This document shows, one piece after another, positions 49,440 to 60,150 of a DNA stretch of 64,000 nt (position 1 is the first letter of the stretch; each line of letters begins with the position of its first letter). The notes beneath the pieces are model-generated. The model ran no database searches, had not been told where the DNA came from, and saw only the letters and a list, made by a program, of their open reading frames with translations. Source of the DNA: Rhabditoides inermis (Eukaryota > Nematoda > Chromadorea > Rhabditida > Rhabditidae); contig CAWZYM010000078.1 of the NCBI GenBank assembly GCA_963966185.1, forward strand, positions 277,001 to 341,000, in the 5' to 3' direction. The position numbers were made by a program, and so were the translations under genes.

Positions 49440-50280
49440 TGTAGATTCTATATTCATTGTGTAGATTCTAAACTCATTGTGTAGATTCTAAACTCATTGT
49501 GTAGATAGTAAACTCATTGTGTAGATTCTAAACTCATTGTGTAGATTCTAAACTCATTGTGTAGATTTTGAAACCATTGTGTAGATTTTGAAACCATTGT
49601 GTAGATTCTTAACTCATTGTGTAGATTCTAAACGCATTGTGTAGATTCTTAACTCATTGTGTAGATTCTAAACGCATTGTGTAGATTCTAAACACATTGT
49701 GTAGATTCTAAACTCATTGTGTAGATTCTAAACACATTGCGTAGATTCTAAACGCATTGTGTAGATTCTAAACTCATTGTGTAGATTCTAAACTCATTGT
49801 GTAGATTCTAAACAGTTTGTGAAGATTCTAAACTCATTGTGTAGATTTTGAAACAAACCATTGTGTAGATTCTTAACTCATTGTGTAGATTCTAAACTCA
49901 TTGTGTAGATTCTAAACGCATTGTGTAGACTCATTGTGTCGATTCTAAACCCATTGTGTAGATTCTAAACTGATTGTGTAGATTTTAAACACATTGTATA
50001 GTTTCTAAACTCATTGTGTAGATACTAAACTCATTGTGTAGATTCTAAACGCATTGTGTAGATTTTGAAACCATTGTAAAGATTTTGAAATCATTGTGTA
50101 GATTTTGAAACCATTGTGTAGATTCTTAACTCATTGTGTAGATTCTAAACGCATTGTGTAGATTCTAAACACATTGTGTAGATTCTAAACGCATTGTGTA
50201 GATTCTAAACTCATTGTGTAGATTCTAAACTCATTGTGTATGATCTAAACTAATTGTGTAGATTCTAAACTCATTGTTTT
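49440..50280 (+). repeat. A satellite array
   Basis: About 42 monomers. From 49920 it carries the irregular run (gtagactcattgtgtcg, cccattg, ctgattg, attgtatagtttc) that also opens the window at position 1. It ends in gtatgatctaaactaattg and cattgttttcag. Confidence 0.95.
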
Positions 50281-50703
50281 CAGCTGAAATATGATCCCAG
50301 CTGGAATCAGCTGGGATCAGCTGGGATCAGCTGGGATCAGCTGGAATCAGCTGGGATCAGCTGGGATCAGCTGGGATCAGCTGGGATCAGCTGGAATCAG
50401 CTGGAATCAGCTGGGATCAGCTGGAATCAGCTGGGATCAGCTGGAATCAGCTGGAATCAGCTGGGATCAGCTGGAATCAGCTGGAATCAGCTGGAATCAT
50501 CAGCTGGAATCAGCTGGAATCAGCTGGAATCAGCTGGGATCAGCTGGGATCAGCTGGGATCAGCTGGGATCAGCTGGAATCAGCTGGAATCAGCTGGGAT
50601 CAGCTGGGATCAGCTGGGATCAGCTGGGATCAGCTGGGATCAGCTGGGATCAGCTGGGATCAGCTGGGATCAGCTGGGATCAGCTGGGATCAGCTGGAAT
50701 CAG
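50281..50703 (+). repeat. Longest B satellite array
   Basis: About 42 monomers (423 bp) containing the slip aatcatcagctgg in its middle but no 37-bp A spacer. It looks like a long and a short B array fused by loss of the spacer. Because B has no stop in any phase, it yields a 145-codon open frame from the ATG at 50291, encoding only a ten-residue repeat; this is not taken as a gene. Confidence 0.94.
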
Positions 50704-51618
50704 TGTAGATTCTATATTCATTGTGTAGATTCTAAACTCATTGTGTAGATTCTAAACTCATTGTGTAGATTCTAAACTCATTGTGTAGATTCTAAACTCA
50801 TTGTGTAGATAGTAAACTCATTGAGTAGATTCTAAACTCATTGTGTAGATTCTAAACTCATTGTGTAGATTTCGAAACCATTGTGTAGATTTTGAAACCA
50901 TTGTGTAGATTCTTAACTCATTGTGTAGATTCTAAACGCATTGTGTAGATTCTTAACTCATTGTGTAGATTCTAAACGCATTGTGTAGATTCTAAACACA
51001 TTGTGTAGATTCTAAACGCATTGTGTAGATTTTGAAACCATTGTGTAGATTTTGAAACCATTGTGTAGATTTTTAACTCATTGTGTAGATTCTTAACGCA
51101 TTGTGTAGATTCTCAACGCATTGTGTAGATTCTAAACGCATTGTGTAGATTCTAAACACATTGTGTAGATTCCAAACTCATTGTGTAGATTCTAAACACA
51201 TTGTGTAGATTTTGAAACCATTGTGTAGATTTTGAAACCATTGTGTAGATTCTTAACTCATTGTGTAGATTCTAAACTCATTGTGTAGATTCTAAACTCA
51301 TTGTGTAGATTCTAAACTCATTGTGTAGATTCTAAACTCATTGTGTAGATAGTAAACTCATTGTGTAGATTCTAAACTCATTGTGTAGATTCTAAACTCA
51401 TTGTGTAGATTTTGAAACCATTGTGTAGATTTTGAAACCATTGTGTAGATTCTTAACTCATTGTGTAGATTCTAAACGCATTGTGTAGATTCTTAACTCA
51501 TTGTGTAGATTCTAAACGCATTGTGTAGATTCTAAACACATTGTGTAGATTCTAAACTCATTGTGTAGATTCTAAACACATTGCGTAGATTCTAAACGCA
51601 TTGTGTAGATTCTAAACT
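50704..51618 (+). repeat. Last A satellite array
   Basis: About 46 A monomers in the usual order. It stops inside a monomer at gtagattctaaact and is replaced at once by D-like sequence. Confidence 0.95.
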
Positions 51619-51838
51619 AATGAAACATTTCTAATGAAACATACCTAAAAATTTCTATTCTAATGAAACATACCTAAAAATTTAACACCTGTCTTTCAGA
51701 AAACACTGACTACAACTCAATAGCGACTCTCACTGGCCCGGTATACCGTGCGTGGCCCTGTCTTTCCACTGTGGCCACGACTCTGAACCCGATGCGGCCC
51801 GGCCATTCTTTCTACCTTCCAATCAGAATTGTGTATTC
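51619..51838 (+). repeat. Left edge of the D satellite
   Basis: Two short degenerate pieces (ctaatgaaacatacctaaaa at 51632 and 51660) are followed by most of one D monomer from aacacctgtctttcag. The edge copies read gaaacatacctaaaaattt where interior monomers read gaagcatacctatcaattc. Greater divergence at an array edge is usual for satellites. Confidence 0.9.
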
Positions 51839-51889
51839 ATTGAAGAAGTTTCATCCAGCTACTGATAGGCTCTAACCGCGATGAAAAGA
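51839..51889 (+). repeat. 51-bp D/B linker (1 of 8)
   Basis: Non-D, non-B sequence that begins where D diverges after gtgtattc, contains ccagctactgataggctc, and ends gcgatgaaaaga before the reversed B array. This copy reads attgaagaag where most others read attgaataag. Confidence 0.9.
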
Positions 51890-52163
51890 AGCTGATCGCA
51901 GCTGATCCCGGCTGATCCCAGCTGATCCCAGCTGATCCCAGCTGATCGCAGCTGATCGCAGCTGATCGCAGCAGATCGCAGCTGATCACAGCTGATCGCA
52001 GCTGATCGCAGCTGATCACAGCTGATCCTAGCTGTTCCCAGCTGATCCCAGCTGTTCCCAGCTGATCCCAGCTGATCGCAGCTGATCCCAGCTGATCGCA
52101 GCTGATCACAGCTGATCGCAGCTGATCGCAGCTGATCCCAGCTGATCCCAGCTGATCACAGCT
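51890..52163 (-). repeat. Reversed B-type array (1 of 8)
   Basis: About 27 ten-base monomers reading agctgatccc, agctgatcgc, agctgatcac or agctgttccc. On the minus strand these are cagctgggat, cagctgcgat, cagctgtgat and cagctgggaa, so this is family B in the opposite orientation with its own variant set. It returns to D through agctcaaccacaactc. Confidence 0.95.
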
Positions 52164-53344
52164 CAACCACAACTCAATAGCGACTCTCACTGGCCCGGTA
52201 TACCGTGCGTGGCCCTGTCTTTCCACTGTAGCCACGACTCTGAATCCAATGCGGCCCGGCCATTCTATCTACCTTCCAATCAGAATTGTGTATTCTAATG
52301 AAGCATACCTATCAATTCAACACCTGTCTTTCAGAAAACACTAACCACAACTCAATAGCGACTCTCACTGGCCGGGTATACCGTGCGTGGTCCTGTCTTT
52401 CCACTGTGGCCACGACTCTGAATCCGATGCGGCCCGGCCATTCTTTTAACCTTCCAATCAGAATTGTGTATTCTAATGAAGCATACCTATCAATTCAACA
52501 CCTGTCTTTCAGAAAACACTAACTCACTGGCCCGGTATACCGTGCGTGGCCCTGTCTTTCCACTGTGGCCACGACTCTGAATCCGATGCGGCCCGGCCAT
52601 TCTTTCTACCTTCCAATCAGAATTGTGTATTCTAATGAAGCATACCTGTCATATCGACACCTGTCTTTCAGAAAACACTGACCACAACGCAATAGCGACT
52701 CTCACTGGCCCAGAATACCGTGCGTGGCCCTCTTTTTCCACTGTGGCCACGACTCTGAATCCGATGCGGCCCGGCCATCCTTTGTACCTTCCAATCAGAA
52801 TTGTGTATTCTAATGAAGCATACCTATCAATTCAACACCTGTCTTTCAGAAAACACTAACTACAACTCAATAGCGACTCTCACTGGCCCGGTATACCGTG
52901 CGTGGCCCTGTCTTTCCACTGTGGCCACGACTCTGAATCCGATGCGGCCCGGCCATTCTTTCTACCTTCCAATCAGAATTGTGTATTCTAATGAAGCATA
53001 CCTATCATATCGACACCTGTCTTTCAGAAAACACTAACCACAACGCAATAGCGACTCTCACTGGCCCGGTATACCGTGCGTGGCCCTCTCTTTCCACTGT
53101 GGCCACGACTCTGAATCCGATGCGGCCCGGCCATCCTTTGTACCTTCCAATCAGAATTGTGTATTCTAATGAAGCATACCTATCAATTCAACACCTGTCT
53201 TTCAGAAAACACTGACTACAACTCAATAGCGACTCTCACTGGCCCGGTATACCGTGCGTGGCCCTGTCTTTCCACTGTGGCCACGACTCTGAACCCGATG
53301 CGGCCCGGCCATTCTTTCTACCTTCCAATCAGAATTGTGTATTC
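52164..53344 (+). repeat. D satellite run
   Basis: D monomers of 178 bp, each containing gtgtattctaatgaagcat, cacctgtctttcag, the palindrome cggtataccg, gtggccac and gcggcccggcc. One monomer is 159 bp because 19 bases are missing (cactaactcactgg at 52517). Open frames of 78 codons recur because each spans about 1.3 monomers; 178 is not a multiple of 3, so no frame continues. Confidence 0.96.
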
Positions 53345-53395
53345 ATTGAATAAGTTTCATCCAGCTACTGATAGGCTCTAACCGCGATGAAAAGA
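53345..53395 (+). repeat. 51-bp D/B linker (2 of 8)
   Basis: Same linker, attgaataag form. Confidence 0.9.
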
Positions 53396-53689
53396 AGCTG
53401 ATCGCAGCTGATCGCAGCTGATCGCAGCTGATCCCGGCTGATCCCAGCTGATCCCAGCTGATCCCAGCTGATCCCAGCTGATCGCAGCTGATCGCAGCAG
53501 ATCGCAGCTGATCACAGCTGATCGCAGCTGATCGCAGCTGATCACAGCTGATCCCAGCTGTTCCCAGCTGATCCCAGCTGTTCCCAGCTGATCCCAGCTG
53601 ATCGCAGCTGATCCCAGCTGATCGCAGCTGATCACAGCTGATCGCAGCTGATCGCAGCTGATCCCAGCTGATCCCAGCTGATCACAGCT
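53396..53689 (-). repeat. Reversed B-type array (2 of 8)
   Basis: About 29 monomers, the same variant order as the array at 51890 with extra agctgatcgc units at the start. Confidence 0.95.
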
Positions 53690-56600
53690 CAACCACAACG
53701 CAATAGCGACTCTCAGTGGCCCGGTATACCGTGCGTGGCCCTCTCTTTCCACTGTGGCCACGACTCTGAATCCGATGCGGCCCGGCCATCCTTTGTACCT
53801 TCCAATCAGAATTGTGTATTCTAATGAAGCATACCTATCAATTCAACACCTGTCTTTCAGAAAACACTAACTACAACTCAATAGCGACTCTCAGTGGCCC
53901 GGTATACCGTGCGTGGCCCTCTCTTTTCACTGTGGCCACGACTCTGAATCCGATGCGGCCCGGCCATCCTTTCTACCTTCCAATCAGAATTGTGTATTCT
54001 AATGAAGCATACCTATCATATCGACACCTGTCTTTCAGAAAACACTAACCACAACGCAATAGCGACTCTCACTGGCCCGGTATACCGTGCGTGGCCCTTT
54101 CTTTCCACGAACTACAACTCAATAGCGACTCTCACTGGCCCGGTATACCGTGCGTGGCCCTGTCTTTCCACTGTGGCCACGACTCTGAATCCGATGCGGC
54201 CCGGCCATTCTTTCTACCTTCCAATCAGAATTGTGTATTCTAATGAAGCATACCTATCATATCGACACCTGTCTTTCAGAAAACACTAACCACAACGCAA
54301 TAGCGACTCTCACTGGCCCGGTATACCGTGCGTGGCCCTCTCTTTCCACTAACTACAACTCAATAGCGACTCTCACTGGCCCGGTATACCGTGCGTGGCC
54401 CTGTCTTTCCACTGTGGCCACGACTCTGAATCCGATGCGGCCCGGCCATTCTTTCTACCTTCCAATCAGAATTGTGTATTCTAATGAAGCATACCTATCA
54501 TATCGACACCTGTCTTTCAGAAAACACTAACCACAACGCAATAGCGACTCTCACTGGCCCGGTATACCGTGCGTGGCCCTCTCTTTCCACGAACTACAAC
54601 TCAATAGCGACTCTCACTGGCCCGGTATACCGTGCGTGGCCCTGTCTTTCCACTGTGGCCACGACTCTGAATCCGATGCGGCCCGGCCATTCTTTCTACC
54701 TTCCAATCAGAATTGTGTATTCTAATGAAGCATACCTATCAATTGAACACCTGTCTTTCAGAAAACACTAACCACAACTCAATAGCGACTCTCACTGGCC
54801 CGGTATACCGTGCGTGGCCCTGTCTTTCCACTGTGGCCACGACTCTGAATCCGATGCGGCCCGGCCATTCTTTCTACCTTCCAATCAGAATTGTGTATTC
54901 TAATGAAGCATACCTATCATATCGACACCTGTCTTTCAGAAAACACTAACCACAACGCAATAGCGACTCTCACTGGCCCGGAATACCGTGCGTGGCCCTC
55001 TCTTTCCACTGTGGCCACGACTCTGAATCCGATGCGGCCCGGCCATCCTTTGTACCTTCCAATCAGAATTGTGTATTCTAATGAAGCATACCTATCAATT
55101 GAACACCTGTCTTTCAGAAAACACTAACCACAACTCAATAGCGACTCTCACTGGCCCGGTATACCGTGCGTGGCCCTGTCTTTCAACTGTGGCCACAACT
55201 CTGAATCCGATGCGGCCCGGCCATTCTTTCTACCTTCCAGTCAGAATTGTGTATTCTAATGAAGCATACCTATCATATCGACACCTGTCTTTCAGAAAAC
55301 ACTAACCACAACGCAATAGCGACTCTCACTGGCCCGGTATACCGTGCGTTGCCCTCTCTTTCCACTGTGGCCACGACTCTGAATCCGATGCGGCCCGGCC
55401 ATCATTTGTACCTTCCCATCAGAATTGTGTATTCTAATGAAGCATACCTATCAATTGAACACCTGTCTTTCAGAAAACACTAACCACAACTCAATAGCGA
55501 CTCTCACTGGCCCGGTATACCGTGCGTGGCCCTGTCTTTCCACTGTGGCCACGACTCTGAATCCAATGCGGCCCGGCCATTCTTTCTACCTTCCAATCAG
55601 AATTGTGTATTCTAATGAAGCATACCTATCAATTCAACATCTGTCTTTCAGAAAACACTAACCACAACTCAATAGCGACTCTCACTGGCCCGGTATACCG
55701 TGCGTGGCCCTGTCTTTCCACTGTGACCACGACTCTGAATCCAATGCGGCCCGGCCATTCTTTCTACCTTCCAATCAGAATTGTGTATTCTAATGAAGCA
55801 TACCTATCAATTCAACACCTATCTTTCAGAAAACACTAACCACAACTCAATAGCGACTCTCACTGGCCGGGTATACCGTGCGTGGCCCTGTCTTTCCACT
55901 GTGGCCACGACTCTGAATCCGATGCGGCCCGGCCATTCTTTCTACCTTCCAATCAGAATTGTGTATTCTAATGAAGCATACCTATCAATTCAACACCTGT
56001 CTTTCAGAAAACACTAACTCACTGGCCCGGTATACCGTGCGTGGCCCTGTCTTTCCACTGTGGCCACGACTCTGAATCCGATGCGGCCCGGCCATTCTTT
56101 CTACCTTCCAATCAGAATTGTGTATTCTAATGAAGCATACCTGTCATATCGACACCTGTCTTTCAGAAAACACTGACCACAACGCAATAGCGACTCTCAC
56201 TGGCCCAGAATACCGTGCGTGGCCCTCTTTTTCCACTGTGGCCACGACTCTGAATCCGATGCGGCCCGGCCATCCTTTGTACCTTCCAATCAGAATTGTG
56301 TTTTCTAATGAAGCATACCTATCAATTCAACACCTGTCTTTCAGAAAACACTAACTACAACTCAATAGCGACTCTCACTGGCCCGGTATACCGTGCGTGG
56401 CCCTGTCTTTCCACTGTGGCCACGACTCTGAATCCGATGCGGCCCGGCCATTCTTTCTACCTTCCAATCAGAATTGTGTATTCTAATGAAGCATACCTAT
56501 CATATCGACACCTGTCTTTCAGAAAACACTAACCACAACGCAATAGCGACTCTCACTGGCCCGGTATACCGTGCGTGGCCCTCTCTTTCCACTGTGGCCA

Positions 56601-56839
56601 CGACTCTGAATCCGATGCGGCCCGGCCATCCTTTGTACCTTCCAATCAGAATTGTGTATTCTAATGAAGCATACCTATCAATTCAACACCTGTCTTTCAG
56701 AAAACACTGACTACAACTCAATAGCGACTCTCACTGGCCCGGTATACCGTGCGTGGCCCTGTCTTTCCACTGTGGCCACGACTCTGAACCCGATGCGGCC
56801 CGGCCATTCTTTCTACCTTCCAATCAGAATTGTGTATTC
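53690..56839 (+). repeat. D satellite run, longest
   Basis: About 17 D monomers. From 54713 two monomer types alternate: one with catatcgacacc, aacgcaat, ccctctc and catcctttgtacc, the other with caattcaacacc or caattgaacacc, aactcaat, ccctgtc and cattctttctacc. This gives a dimer of about 356 bp. Three units starting 53990, 54231 and 54472 are 241 bp long, with a 63-bp internal duplication joined at ccacgaactac or ccactaactac. A 159-bp variant is marked at 56012. Confidence 0.96.
54556..54605 (+). repeat. D segment identical to the C-array insert
   Basis: These 50 bases span the internal joint of a 241-bp D variant (ctctctttccacgaactac) and are the same as the 12 segments in the C arrays. 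The copy at 54074-54123 differs by one base (cctttctttcc). Confidence 0.92.
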
Positions 56840-56890
56840 ATTGAATAAGTTTCATCCAGCTACTGATAGGCTCTAACCGCGATGAAAAGA
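56840..56890 (+). repeat. 51-bp D/B linker (3 of 8)
   Basis: Same linker, attgaataag form. Confidence 0.9.
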
Positions 56891-57191
56891 AGCTGATCGC
56901 AGCTGATCGCAGCTGATCGCAGCTGATCCCGGCTGATCCCAGCTGATCCCAGCTGATCCCAGCTGATCCCAGCTGATCGCAGCTGATCGCAGCTGATCGC
57001 AGCAGATCGCAGCTGATCACAGCTGATCGCAGATCGCAGCTGATCACAGCTGATCCCAGCTGTTCCCAGCTGATCGCAGCTGTTCCCAGCTGATCCCAGC
57101 TGATCGCAGCTGATCCCAGCTGATCGCAGCTGATCACAGCTGATCGCAGCTGATCGCAGCTGATCCCAGCTGATCCCAGCTGATCACAGCT
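56891..57191 (-). repeat. Reversed B-type array (3 of 8)
   Basis: About 30 monomers. It has a shortened unit (gcagatcgcagctg near 57028) and an agctgatcgc in place of agctgatccc between two agctgttccc units. Confidence 0.95.
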
Positions 57192-57679
57192 CAACCACAA
57201 CTCAATAGCGACTCTCACTGGCCCGGTATACCGTGCGTGGCCCTGTCTTTCCACTGTGGCCACGACTCTGAATCCAATGCGGCCCGGCCATTCTTTCTAC
57301 CTTCCAATCAGAATTGTGTATTCTAATGAAGCATACCTATCAATTCAACACCTGTCTTTCAGAAAACACTAACCACAACTCAATAGCGACTCTCACTGGC
57401 CGGGTATACCGTGCGTGGCCCTGTCTTTCCACTGTGGCCACGACTCTGAATCCGATGCGGCCCGGCCATTCTTTCTACCTTCCAATCAGAATTGTGTATT
57501 CTAATGAAGCATACCTATCAATTCAACACCTGTCTTTCAGAAAACACTGACTACAACTCAATAGCGACTCTCACTGGCCCGGTATACCGTGCGTGGCCCT
57601 GTCTTTCCACTGTGGCCACGACTCTGAACCCGATGCGGCCCGGCCATTCTTTCTACCTTTCAATCAGAATTGTGTATTC
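57192..57679 (+). repeat. D satellite run, short
   Basis: Fewer than three D monomers between two linker/B modules. The unit at 57314 carries the ggccgggtatacc variant. Confidence 0.95.
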
Positions 57680-57730
57680 ATTGAAGAAGTTTCATCCAGC
57701 TACTGATAGGCTCTAACCGCGATGAAAAGA
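57680..57730 (+). repeat. 51-bp D/B linker (4 of 8)
   Basis: Same linker, attgaagaag form. The preceding D reads cctttcaatcag. Confidence 0.9.
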
Positions 57731-58014
57731 AGCTGATCGCAGCTGATCGCAGCTGATCGCAGCTGATCCCGGCTGATCCCAGCTGATCCCAGCTGATCGC
57801 AGCTGATCGCAGCTGATCGCAGCAGATCGCAGCTGATCACAGCTGATCGCAGCTGATCGCAGCTGATCACAGCTGATCCCAGCTGTTCCCAGCTGATCCC
57901 AGCTGTTCCCAGCTGATCCCAGCTGATCGCAGCTGATCCCAGCTGATCGCAGCTGATCACAGCTGATCGCAGCTGATCGCAGCTGATCCCAGCTGATCCC
58001 AGCTGATCACAGCT
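57731..58014 (-). repeat. Reversed B-type array (4 of 8)
   Basis: About 28 monomers in the usual order, two agctgatccc units fewer than array 6. Confidence 0.95.
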
Positions 58015-59195
58015 CAACCACAACTCAATAGCGACTCTCACTGGCCCGGTATACCGTGCGTGGCCCTGTCTTTCCACTGTGGCCACGACTCTGAATCCAA
58101 TGCGGCCCGGCCATTCTTTCTACCTTCCAATCAGAATTGTGTATTCTAATGAAGCATACCTATCAATTCAACACCTATCTTTCAGAAAACACTAACCACA
58201 ACTCAATAGCGACTCTCACTGGCCGGGTATACCGTGCGTGGCCCTGTCTTTCCACTGTGGCCACGACTCTGAATCCGATGCGGCCCGGCCATTCTTTCTA
58301 CCTTCCAATCAGAATTGTGTATTCTAATGAAGCATACCTATCAATTCAACACCTGTCTTTCAGAAAACACTAACTCACTGGCCCGGTATACCGTGCGTGG
58401 CCCTGTCTTTCCACTGTGGCCACGACTCTGAATCCGATGCGGCCCGGCCATTCTTTCTACCTTCCAATCAGAATTGTGTATTCTAATGAAGCATACCTGT
58501 CATATCGACACCTGTCTTTCAGAAAACACTAACCACAACGCAATAGCGACTCTCACTGGCCCGGAATACCGTGCGTGGCCCTCTTTTTCCACTGTGGCCA
58601 CGACTCTGAATCCGATGCGGCCCGGCCATCCTTTGTACCTTCCAATCAGAATTGTGTATTCTAATGAAGCATACCTATCAATTCAACACCTGTCTTTCAG
58701 AAAACACTAACTACAACTCAATAGCGACTCTCACTGGCCCGGTATACCGTGCGTGGCCCTGTCTTTCCACTGTGGCCACGACTCTGAATCCGATGCGGCC
58801 CGGCCATTCTTTCTACCTTCCAATCAGAATTGTGTATTCTAATGAAGCATACCTATCATATCGACACCTGTCTTTCAGAAAACACTAACCACAACGCAAT
58901 AGCGACTCTCACTGGCCCGGTATACCGTGCGTGGCCCTCTCTTTCCACTGTGGCCACGACTCTGAATCCGATGCGGCCCGGCCATCCTTTGTACCTTCCA
59001 ATCAGAATTGTGTATTCTAATGAAGCATACCTATCGATTCAACACCTGTCTTTCAGAAAACACTGACTACAACTCAATAGCGACTCTCACTGGCCGGGTA
59101 TACCGTGCGTGGCCCTGTCTTTCCACTGTGGCCACGACTCTGAACCCGATGCGGCCCGGCCATTCTTTCTACCTTCCAATCAGAATTGTGTATTC
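58015..59195 (+). repeat. D satellite run
   Basis: About seven D monomers, including a 159-bp variant marked at 58368. Same monomer order as 52164-53344 and equal length (1181 bp), so these are two copies of one higher-order unit. Confidence 0.95.
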
Positions 59196-59246
59196 ATTGA
59201 ATAAGTTTCATCCAGCTACTGATAGGCTCTAACCGCGATGAAAAGA
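59196..59246 (+). repeat. 51-bp D/B linker (5 of 8)
   Basis: Same linker, attgaataag form. Confidence 0.9.
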
Positions 59247-59447
59247 AGCTGATCGCAGCTGATCGCAGCTGATCGCAGCTGATCCCGGCTGATCCCAGCT
59301 GATCCCAGCTGATCGCAGCTGATCGCAGCTGATCGCAGCAGATCGCAGCTGATCACAGCTGATCGCAGATCGCAGCTGATCGCAGCTGATCACAGCTGAT
59401 CGCAGCTGATCGCAGCTGATCCCAGCTGATCCCAGCTGATCACAGCT
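59247..59447 (-). repeat. Reversed B-type array (5 of 8), contracted
   Basis: About 20 monomers. The middle section containing the agctgttccc units is missing, and a shortened unit (gcagatcgcagctg) lies near the break. Confidence 0.95.
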
Positions 59448-59614
59448 CAACCACAACTCAATAGCGACTCTCACTGGCCCGGTATACCGTGCGTGGCCCT
59501 GTCTTTCCACTGTGGCCACGACTCTGAATCCAATGCGGCCCGGCCATTCTTTCTACCTTCCAATCAGAATTGTGTATTCTAATGAAGCATACCTATCAAT
59601 TCAACACCTGTCTT
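59448..59614 (+). repeat. D monomer interrupted by an insertion
   Basis: Nearly one D monomer, ending at caattcaacacctgtctt where the inserted element begins. The unit resumes at 60151 after repeating acacctgtctt. Confidence 0.95.
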
Positions 59615-59785
59615 AGGGACCACAATGAGAATTTCAGAAGTTTGGATGTGGTATAGCAGTTTGTATAATAATGTAGATCGTTTCAAGCTGACTTCGAAAA
59701 TATATAATGTTCATAAGGTTCATCGTTCACATTGCGCTCTAATTCCGTGCGGCGCGCGCGCTCACACAGGGAAAGTGCAACAGAG

Positions 59786-59815
59786 GGCGGCTAGATCAAA
59801 GCACTGATGACGTCT
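59786..59815 (+). repeat. Internal direct repeat of the element, left copy
   Basis: ggcggctagatcaaag at 59786-59801 followed by tgacgtct at 59808. The 16-base word recurs exactly at 59943. Function unknown; possibly a protein-binding site or a remnant of internal duplication. Confidence 0.75.
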
Positions 59816-59942
59816 TTAATAGTTAAATTATGAACATACTCGTTTCTAATAGTAGCACTACGCTTTGTTTGATTGTAATCAATCAGTACTCGATGAAATA
59901 CGTCTCTTATGATACTATTTTTCATTACTCATTTTGGGCAAT

Positions 59943-59971
59943 GGCGGCTAGATCAAAGAAATATGACGTCA
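59943..59971 (+). repeat. Internal direct repeat of the element, right copy
   Basis: ggcggctagatcaaag at 59943-59958 followed by tgacgtca at 59964-59971, a perfect palindrome that matches the consensus CRE/ATF site. The spacing between word and palindrome differs by one base from the left copy. Confidence 0.75.
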
Positions 59972-60150
59972 TCATATCACTCTTTATCGATTTTCAATAC
60001 TTTACGGGGCACGTTTTCCCATAAATCGAATACCGTTGGAATCAGCGCGGAAGGGCGAATCGTTCTACGCTAAGTAGAGCAAGGAACGCGTCCAGTCAGA
60101 AAATGTTACATGATTTCGACACAAACTCTACACCTCACGTTGCGGTCCCT

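Larger units (their letters stand above)
59615..60150. mobile_element. Non-autonomous TIR DNA transposon-like element
   Basis: A 536-bp non-satellite insertion in a D monomer. The left end is agggaccacaatgag. The right end, read in reverse complement, is agggaccgcaacgtgag, so the ends form short imperfect inverted repeats. The flanks repeat acacctgtctt (59604-59614 and 60151-60161). This can be scored as an 11-bp duplication with ends AGGGACC, or a 9-bp duplication (cacctgtct) with ends TAGGGACC and an element of 538 bp. Duplications of 9-11 bp are typical of Mutator-like elements; hAT and P elements usually give 8. It encodes no transposase: the two open frames (60 and 64 codons) resemble nothing I recognise. 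Confidence 0.85.

Noticed and set aside
50291..50728. Open frame of 145 codons, the longest in the window
   Set aside because: Same cause as the other B frames. Its length reflects the longest B array rather than a gene.
59625..60024. Two short open frames in the transposon-like element
   Set aside because: 60 and 64 codons, no recognisable transposase motif, no plausible start context.
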